A DNA stretch of 64,000 bases from Prevotellaceae bacterium UBA1726 (GTDB lineage Bacteria > Bacteroidota > Bacteroidia > Bacteroidales > Bacteroidaceae): positions 5,190 through 69,189 of the forward strand of contig DCIM01000090.1 in NCBI GenBank assembly GCA_002316005.1, given 5' to 3'. The notes beneath the pieces were generated by a model. The model was not told the origin of the DNA. It saw nothing but the letters and a program-made list of their open reading frames with translations, and searched no databases. Each line of letters opens with the position of its first letter. Position 1 is the stretch's first letter. Made by a program: the position numbers and the translations under genes. Of the stretch, positions 58,146 through 64,000 are shown one piece after another.

Positions 58146-60497
58146 TTAATTGAAGAAATTCCAACTCAGTCCAAATCTCAGCACAGAACCGTTTGTAGGG
58201 TAGTGAGGTGAGAGGAAGTAGTTTTTGTTGCCAGTTCCCGCATTTGCATGTGAGTACATTACGAAGAAACGAGTACCCTTAAGGTTGAAATTGGCATAGG
58301 CTGTGACGAATGGATAGTTGCCAATCATCACTTTTTCGTCATTCTTCTGAACTGCAAACTGGCCAATTCCAGGCACATATTCCGGTGCCTCGTACTTGGT
58401 GAAATATCTCACATCAGCACCTAACTCCGTATAAAGAACCTTTGCAATACGGAACTTGAGGTAGAGGTTTGTGTAGACATTCAGCGTTGGCACAGGAAGA
58501 ACCGACTGTGAAGTTGACGCCTGATAAGTGGCAATTGTCTCCCAGTTAACAATGCCGAAAGTGAACTTCTGATTAACAGAAGCCGTCAGCACAGAAATAG
58601 GATCGCCACTCTGGTAAACTCCCACCTTATTATATAAGCGACCCTTTGACGAGTCTGAGGTGTAGCTTGTGCCAAGGTAGGTATAGTTTGTGAGAGCATC
58701 AACGGCCACACGCAAAGTCGTTCTTGTCTTCTGGTAAGAGAAGAGACCCTCAATGCGAGTGTGAGTCTGCTTTGTCAAGTCATCATCCCACCAGTAATGA
58801 CGCGAATGGTACTTGCGTAAGTAGTGGTTTGGCGATTCGTTGTGAAAGAATCCCTTAGCGGCAAGAGTCACTGTGTCGCCAAAAAGAGGGAAGTTAAGGT
58901 CAACTGTTCCGTCAATCTTCACATTGCCAATATCTTCGCCCATAACCCAAGTCTCACCAATTACACTATAGTGGAGTGTCTTGCCTTGAGTGCGCGAAAG
59001 TTTTCCGCCAAGACTCAAGTTGTGGTTATTGTCCGACTGCAATACATTCGTTTCGTCAGGCAAAGCATAATGGCGGAAGTCGCTGGCAATGAATGCTTTA
59101 ATTCCCGCAAAAGCCCATTTGTTGAAACCTTCGAGCAACGAAAGAGCAAAGGTGTTGCGAACACGCAGATATTTTGTCTGGTCAAAGATGTTGTCATCTG
59201 CTGCCACCTCTTCAGAGTAGAAATTATCAGCATAGTAATCTGTTGGAGATTCATAGGCCTGATATATTCTGTCGTGAATGTCCACCTGTGCTGTATGTAT
59301 GAAACTCGTCACTGGCACAAACTCGTATTTCATCCAAGCCGTATCCTCAACAGCCACATCCTTTTGTTTTGCCAGACTGTCGGCTGTAGCCATATCTATT
59401 GTAGGCAGTTCGGCCAACTTCGTACTGTCGTTTCTTGCCTTGTCGTCTCCTGCGATAACAGCATTATCAGGGCGTCCGGCGAAAGTCTCCTTCTTGTGTT
59501 TCCAGTCGTCCTGTTCTTCCTCCTCTTCTTCTCCGTCCTCGCCTTTCTTACCTTTCTTCTTTTTGTTGTATTTGTTGTCCTCCTTTGATTGCATCGCAAA
59601 TTTCTTTGCCTCAATCTCCTCTTCGGTCATTTTCACCTTACGCGAAAAACCGAGATTGTAGCGATGGGTGAGGAAAACATGCTGATGGCTATTGCGGTTC
59701 CAGTTCTGCTCGAACATTGTCGGAATCTCGCTCGACACATAATTATCGTCGAAAGTCTCAGGATGAGTAATATACAAATCGTTTGTTATACCGCCATTCT
59801 CCGTCACTTTCTGCTTGTTCGTGGAAACAAGAAGATGAGCCTGATACTGGTCGCCTATGTACGAACCATAGAGATTCAGGTTGAAAAGCGATGTACTCTG
59901 GCTGGTATAATAGCCTCGGCCATACAAGTAGTTGAGGGTGAAGCCAAATCCCAAGCGTTTATTCACATTCACTCCATACTTAGCCTGAAAATGGTCCTCA
60001 CCGTTTGTGCGATTTCCGCAGGTGTTGTAGGTGAGATTCGCATAAGGCGAATAGGTATTCGTGAAGAAGAACTGCTCTGGTTTCACAACAAAGTAGTCGT
60101 AAGGTTCGGTGAACAGGAAGTCGGCATCATCGGTTTTTCGGTCGATGAAAATGCGGTTTATGCGTGGAGCTCCGAGGTTTCCTGTTGTGTTGTAATCAGA
60201 ATAGAGGCCAGAAGTGTATATGGAATTCTGGAACATATGAGTGACTGTGTCAAGTGGCATTACTGTTCTGTCGCCAAATCGCTTGTCCACTGTCCACACA
60301 TGAACACCCTTTGGAATCTGCTTGTTCTTGTTGCTTGTAGAGTCGCGTCTTGCCCCACTTTTCGAACTTCCGCTTTGACCGGAACTGTTGCCAAAGTCAG
60401 AGAGGGAGTTGCTTCCAGGGGACAACATACGACTTTGACCACTCGTATAAGTGGCCAAAAGCATAAGGAAAGAAAAAAGCAGAAGTGTTTTCTTCAT
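58146..60497 (-). CDS. Putative outer-membrane porin
   Basis: A 783-residue predicted beta-barrel protein with a signal peptide (1-20, ending TSGQ), a Ser/Gly-rich start and repeated amphipathic strands to the final WNFFN with terminal aromatic residues. It resembles the Bacteroidetes putative-porin family. A long, highly charged insertion (~315-390, EEEEEQDD and KKKKGKKG stretches) separates an N-terminal from a C-terminal barrel half and is probably a periplasmic or surface loop. No SusD-like partner or TonB box is visible. It is downstream of two small genes of unknown role on the same strand. Confidence 0.8.
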   Translation of the reverse strand: MKKTLLLFSFLMLLATYTSGQSRMLSPGSNSLSDFGNSSGQSGSSKSGARRDSTSNKNKQIPKGVHVWTVDKRFGDRTVMPLDTVTHMFQNSIYTSGLYSDYNTTGNLGAPRINRIFIDRKTDDADFLFTEPYDYFVVKPEQFFFTNTYSPYANLTYNTCGNRTNGEDHFQAKYGVNVNKRLGFGFTLNYLYGRGYYTSQSTSLFNLNLYGSYIGDQYQAHLLVSTNKQKVTENGGITNDLYITHPETFDDNYVSSEIPTMFEQNWNRNSHQHVFLTHRYNLGFSRKVKMTEEEIEAKKFAMQSKEDNKYNKKKKGKKGEDGEEEEEEQDDWKHKKETFAGRPDNAVIAGDDKARNDSTKLAELPTIDMATADSLAKQKDVAVEDTAWMKYEFVPVTSFIHTAQVDIHDRIYQAYESPTDYYADNFYSEEVAADDNIFDQTKYLRVRNTFALSLLEGFNKWAFAGIKAFIASDFRHYALPDETNVLQSDNNHNLSLGGKLSRTQGKTLHYSVIGETWVMGEDIGNVKIDGTVDLNFPLFGDTVTLAAKGFFHNESPNHYLRKYHSRHYWWDDDLTKQTHTRIEGLFSYQKTRTTLRVAVDALTNYTYLGTSYTSDSSKGRLYNKVGVYQSGDPISVLTASVNQKFTFGIVNWETIATYQASTSQSVLPVPTLNVYTNLYLKFRIAKVLYTELGADVRYFTKYEAPEYVPGIGQFAVQKNDEKVMIGNYPFVTAYANFNLKGTRFFVMYSHANAGTGNKNYFLSPHYPTNGSVLRFGLSWNFFN

Positions 60498-60498
60498 T

Positions 60499-60738
60499 TT
60501 AATGGATTATTCTGAGCACACACTCGCACAGTTTGATGAATACTGCGGCAATGAGCAATGTTCCTCCAACCTCTCGGCTTTTATAGAAAAACAATGCCAT
60601 TCCGACAATGCAGAGAAGGATGAAAATGATATTCAGGATGTTTCTCAACTTGAAGAATCGTCCTTTTTCTGCATAGCTAATCTTTTCCATAGAGCGATGT
60701 CTTGGCTGCTCCTGTATTTCGTTTTCGTTATCCGCCAT
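60499..60738 (-). CDS. Small membrane protein of unknown function
   Basis: A 79-residue protein: a polar, Glu/Arg-rich N-terminus (MADNENEIQEQPRHRSM) and two hydrophobic segments (LNIIFILLCIVGMALFF and GTLLIAAVFIKLCECV). It ends one base before the porin ATG, so the two are coupled. A longer version from a TTG at 60792 is possible. No family recognised. Confidence 0.7.
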   Translation of the reverse strand: MADNENEIQEQPRHRSMEKISYAEKGRFFKLRNILNIIFILLCIVGMALFFYKSREVGGTLLIAAVFIKLCECVLRIIH

Positions 60739-60794
60739 AGTGGTTTTGCTTCGTTTTGATTTTGAAATTACAATCCCGGATTCGTTTGCCAACC

Positions 60795-61481
60795 TTATTT
60801 AATGCTTTCGCGGAATGAGTCCATCACTTCATTCATGCGGTCGACAGTCTTCTTGCGGAACTTGATATATCCTCTCTTCAGTTTTTTGCCGTCCTTCGAC
60901 ACACTATCCTTGTCCCTGATTATCTCCTCAGCCCTGTAGTATTCAGGCTTGCGCTCTAACTCGTAGTTGTAAACTAAACGCTCGAAAGTAATGTGGAGTT
61001 TGCCGTCAAAGCATTTGGCATTTACAACATAACTGAACAGAGTGCGGTCGAGCATCAGGAGTTTGTTGCTGAAGACAAGCCATTCGTTGCAAGTTGCAAC
61101 AATGCTGTGCTCTTCCTTGTTGATGAGGGCAATCTTGCTCACCTCTGTCTGGTTCTCGTCTTTTGTCAGTTTTGCCAACTGAGAATAGGTCATATCGTAA
61201 ATCTCTGCTGCTGATTTGCCAGGAACATCAAGGTCGAGAGTGAAGACGATTTTACCGTCAACCTCTGGTACAGCACCAGCAAGATAAGGTAGGTCAGCCT
61301 CTTTTGACTTTGCTTTCTTTTCAGCCTTTTCCTTCTTTGCCTTTGCTTTTGCCTCAGCTTTCTTTTGGTCAGCATTATCCTTTGACATCTCGGCTAATTG
61401 CTCCTGTGGAATTTCCCAGTTGCTTTGAGCCATTGCCATAAGTGGCATGAGCATCAGGATAGAGATGAATATCTTTTTCAT
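60795..61481 (-). CDS. Exported DUF4468-like protein
   Basis: A 228-residue secreted protein with a signal peptide (1-18, ending AMA-Q). A Lys/Ala/Glu-rich coiled segment (~38-62) precedes a globular domain (GKIVFTLDLDVPGKSAAEIYDMTYSQL, here abbreviated) typical of DUF4468, an alpha/beta fold common in Bacteroidales periplasmic proteins. Function unknown. It is first in the series leading to the porin. Confidence 0.75.
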   Translation of the reverse strand: MKKIFISILMLMPLMAMAQSNWEIPQEQLAEMSKDNADQKKAEAKAKAKKEKAEKKAKSKEADLPYLAGAVPEVDGKIVFTLDLDVPGKSAAEIYDMTYSQLAKLTKDENQTEVSKIALINKEEHSIVATCNEWLVFSNKLLMLDRTLFSYVVNAKCFDGKLHITFERLVYNYELERKPEYYRAEEIIRDKDSVSKDGKKLKRGYIKFRKKTVDRMNEVMDSFRESIK

Positions 61482-61574
61482 TGTCCTTTTGAATCGTTAA
61501 ATTTATAATCTGGCGACAAAATTACTAAATAATCTGCTTATACTTTCATAAAAAGCATTCTTTAACTTTTCATT

Positions 61575-63602
61575 TTATGAAATTGTCTCCAGAATTTCCT
61601 GCAATCGTGCAATTTCGTCGCGATATTGAGCCGCCTGGAGGAAGTCGAGGTTTGTTGCAGCTTCCTTCATCAATGTTGTGTTATAGGCAATACACTTCTC
61701 AATCTGAGGCTTTGTCATGTGCTGAATGATTGGATCAGCAGCAAAGACAGCCTCTTGAGGTTGTGGAATATATGCCGTTGGGGCAGTCTTGATGTCCTTT
61801 TCAGGCATATTGCCCGACAGACTTCCCTTGATATCCTTAATAATCTGTGTAGGCGTGATGCCGTTCTCCTCATTGTAGTGCATCTGGATGGCACGACGGC
61901 GGTTTGTCTCGTCAATGGTCCGCTGCATACTGCGGGTTATTCTGTCAGCATACATTATTACTTTTCCGTTGACATTTCGTGCCGCACGACCTACAGTCTG
62001 TGTCATACTCGTCTCACTTCTAAGGAATCCTTCCTTGTCGGCATCAAGGATTGCAACAAGCGAAACCTCTGGCAAATCAAGACCTTCGCGCAACAGATTG
62101 ACACCCACAAGAACATCATAAACGCCCAAGCGGAGATCGTTCATAATCTTCACACGGTCGAGAGTTGCCACATCACTATGGATATAGTTTGCTTTGATGT
62201 CGTGATTGAGCAGATATTCAGCCATCTCCTCTGCCTGACGCTTTGTGAGGGCTGTAACCAAAACGCGTTCTCTGTCTTCAATTCTCAACTGTATTTCCTC
62301 CATCAAATCGTCAATCTGATTCTCAGAAGGGCGTACTTCAATCTCAGGATCGAGCAGTCCTGTCGGACGGATAACTTGCTCAACGACAATACCTTCCGCC
62401 TCGCCCAACTCGTATTCGGCAGGTGTGGCAGATACATAAATGACCTGATTTGTCATCTCGTGAAACTCCTCGAATTTCAACGGGCGATTATCAAATGCTG
62501 CCGGAAGGCGGAAACCATATTCAACGAGGTTTTGTTTGCGGGCTCTGTCTCCTCCGTACATTGCTCCAATCTGAGGCACGGAAACATGACTCTCATCAAC
62601 AACAAGAAGGAAATTCTTTGGGAAAAAGTCCAACAAAGTGTAAGGCTTTTCTCCCGCCTCGCGGCCATCAAAGTATCGCGAGTAGTTCTCTATGCCTGAG
62701 CAATGGCCTATTTCGCGAATCATATCAATGTCGTATTCAACTCTCTCCTTGATGCGCTCCTTCTTTACCTCATCGCCCAGCTCCTCAAAGAAACTGATTT
62801 GCTTCACCAAGTCGTCCTGTATCTTTCTGATTCCCAGTTCTTGCTGCTCTTTTGTTGTAATGAAAAGATTAGCTGGGTAGAGTTGGAAATTGTCGTATTT
62901 CTGCAGGCGGTGGAATGTTATTGGGTCAACTTCTTCTATGGAATCAATCTCATCATCCCACCAAGTGATACGCATTACATTCTCGCTGTAAGCAGGGAAA
63001 ATGTCTAATGTCTCACCTTTAACGCGGAAATTGCCTCGTTCCAATGAAATATCATTACGAATATAAAGAGCGTCAACAAGTTGGCGGAGGAAATCATTCC
63101 GGTCGATTTTCTGTCCAACTTTGATGTTGATGATATTACTCTGCAAAGAAGCCGGACCTCCCATACCATATATACATGATACAGAAGAAACCACGATTAC
63201 ATCCTTTCTGCCAGAAAGCAATGAACTGACAGCCTTCAGACGAAGACGGTCAATGTCGTCGTTGATTGCTAAATCCTTTTCTATATATGTATCGCTTGAA
63301 GGCAGATAGGCCTCTGGCTGATAGTAATCATAGTATGAGACATAATATTCCACAGCATTCTCTGGGAAAAATGCCTTCATCTCCTCGTAGAGCTGAGCCG
63401 CCAAAGTCTTGTTATGACTGAGAATTAGGGTAGGGCGGTTGGTGTTTGCAATTACATTTGCAATAGTGAAAGTCTTGCCCGAACCGGTTACGCCAAGTAG
63501 AACTTGTGCTTCATCGCCTCGGTTTAATCCCTCTGTCAACTGCAGTATTGCCTGTGGCTGATCGCCAGTCGGTTTGAATTTCGATGTTAATTTGAAGTCC
63601 AT
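61575..63602 (-). CDS. uvrB: Excinuclease ABC subunit B
   Basis: The damage-verifying helicase of nucleotide excision repair. The 675-residue protein has Walker A GVTGSGKTF, the beta-hairpin region YYDYYQPEAYLP, VVDESHVSVP (Walker B), the helicase motifs TALTKRQAEEMAE and QTVGRAARN, and a C-terminal UVR (UvrC-binding) motif AAQYRDEIARLQEI. The -7 box TACTTTTG (63614-63607) ends four bases before the ATG at 63602, which suggests a leaderless message. Confidence 0.97.
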   Translation of the reverse strand: MDFKLTSKFKPTGDQPQAILQLTEGLNRGDEAQVLLGVTGSGKTFTIANVIANTNRPTLILSHNKTLAAQLYEEMKAFFPENAVEYYVSYYDYYQPEAYLPSSDTYIEKDLAINDDIDRLRLKAVSSLLSGRKDVIVVSSVSCIYGMGGPASLQSNIINIKVGQKIDRNDFLRQLVDALYIRNDISLERGNFRVKGETLDIFPAYSENVMRITWWDDEIDSIEEVDPITFHRLQKYDNFQLYPANLFITTKEQQELGIRKIQDDLVKQISFFEELGDEVKKERIKERVEYDIDMIREIGHCSGIENYSRYFDGREAGEKPYTLLDFFPKNFLLVVDESHVSVPQIGAMYGGDRARKQNLVEYGFRLPAAFDNRPLKFEEFHEMTNQVIYVSATPAEYELGEAEGIVVEQVIRPTGLLDPEIEVRPSENQIDDLMEEIQLRIEDRERVLVTALTKRQAEEMAEYLLNHDIKANYIHSDVATLDRVKIMNDLRLGVYDVLVGVNLLREGLDLPEVSLVAILDADKEGFLRSETSMTQTVGRAARNVNGKVIMYADRITRSMQRTIDETNRRRAIQMHYNEENGITPTQIIKDIKGSLSGNMPEKDIKTAPTAYIPQPQEAVFAADPIIQHMTKPQIEKCIAYNTTLMKEAATNLDFLQAAQYRDEIARLQEILETIS

Positions 63603-63718
63603 TCTGCAAAAGTAAGAAAAATAATCCAAAATTGGACAACGATAAATTGATTTATTTCTAAATTCAGTGTAAAAGTGTTATAATCGCTCACTTATTTGAT
63701 AAAATAAGTTTAAAGGAC

Positions 63719-63749
63719 TTTGTTATTTGAAGGAAAAATTGTAATTTTG
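63719..63749 (+). promoter_or_regulatory. Promoter of bamD
   Basis: TTTG (63719-63722) and TAATTTTG (63742-63749) are 19 nt apart. The predicted start near 63756 leaves a 17-nt leader to the ATG at 63773. Confidence 0.75.
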
Positions 63750-63772
63750 CATCTCAAATGTTCAAACTCGAT

Positions 63773-64000
63773 ATGAATAAGACTATATTTTCACTTTTTG
63801 CTATCATACTTCTATGCTCAAGTTGTGCTCACGAGTTCAACCAAGTGTATAAGTCAACCGACTCGCAGTATCGCTATGAATATGCGAAAGAATGCTTTGC
63901 GAACGGTAAATATACACGAGCAACCACCCTTCTTGAGGAACTTGTTTCTTATCAGAAAGGTACGGACAATGCAGAGGAGTGCCTCTACATGCTCGCAATG
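63773..64000 (+). CDS. bamD: Outer-membrane assembly lipoprotein BamD, 5' part only
   Basis: The frame runs off the end of the window; 76 residues are visible. A signal peptide leads to lipobox LCSSC, then a TPR-like region with YRYEYAKECFANGKYTRAT and LLEELVSYQKG, as in BamD/YfiO of the outer-membrane protein assembly machine. An in-frame ATG at 63758 would leave almost no leader; 63773 is preferred. Confidence 0.85.
   Translation, partial: MNKTIFSLFAIILLCSSCAHEFNQVYKSTDSQYRYEYAKECFANGKYTRATTLLEELVSYQKGTDNAEECLYMLAM

Overview
The window is a piece of a Bacteroidales chromosome, most likely from a Prevotella-type organism. The evidence is: promoters of the Bacteroidetes type (TTTG, about 20 nt, then TAnnTTTG) ahead of many genes; no Shine-Dalgarno leaders; type IX secretion genes (porW, porX) together with secreted enzymes ending in sorting-like C-terminal domains; several polysaccharide-degrading families (GH43, GH97, GH29, GH2); and conserved Bacteroidales blocks such as tpiA-SPOR-folE-xth and def-TPR. 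No rRNA, tRNA, CRISPR array or insertion sequence was seen. Both ends cut genes: a discoidin-like glycosidase tail on the left and bamD on the right.

Layout. 1-7.4 kb: glycoside hydrolases (GH43, divergent GH97), a repeat-rich gap, and aroA. 7.0-13.0 kb: small membrane protein, porW, porX, tsaE. 13-20.2 kb: GH29 fucosidase, trxA, a phosphodiesterase-GH2 pair, and a secreted endonuclease I. 20.4-25.7 kb: a candidate small RNA, then a leftward operon (lipoprotein, DUF1599, DoxX-like protein reading in frame into tpiA, SPOR protein, folE, xth). 25.8-27.7 kb: cca and a DUF2007-like zinc protein. 27.8-33.6 kb: an accessory region with a WYL regulator, a 540-nt structured leader, a DUF3987-like ATPase gene that uses no CGN arginine codon, three iteron-like repeat arrays, a radical SAM gene, a 418-bp inverted-repeat-bounded element and a mobile-type primase. 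33.7-37.7 kb: a glycyl-radical enzyme operon (yjjI, yjjW, and an adenosine deaminase fused to a phosphopantetheinyl transferase). 37.7-57.6 kb: mostly housekeeping and conserved Bacteroidales genes (YtxH/holin-like membrane operon, ruvX, def, TPR, SDR, crcB, SprT-like, DUF1846, HAD, metY, epimerase, DUF3667, PD-(D/E)XK, DedA, glnS, mltG, gph). 58.1-64 kb: a putative porin, DUF4468-like protein, uvrB and the start of bamD.

How the parts work together. PorW and PorX belong to the type IX secretion system, and the GH43 enzyme and the endonuclease carry C-terminal regions expected of its cargo. The GH43, GH97, GH29, GH2 and discoidin genes suit glycan foraging. YjjI and YjjW form an enzyme/activase pair.

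The most unusual non-coding signal is a dispersed family of 17-bp near-palindromes (TCATT..ACTGAAATGA) repeated in arrays of exactly 22-bp period at four intergenic loci. The most system-like locus is 27.8-31.2 kb, where the WYL regulator and the long leader of the CGN-free ATPase gene share a 39-bp promoter/operator (33 of 39 bases identical). All positions and motifs were read by eye; no database search or folding program was run.
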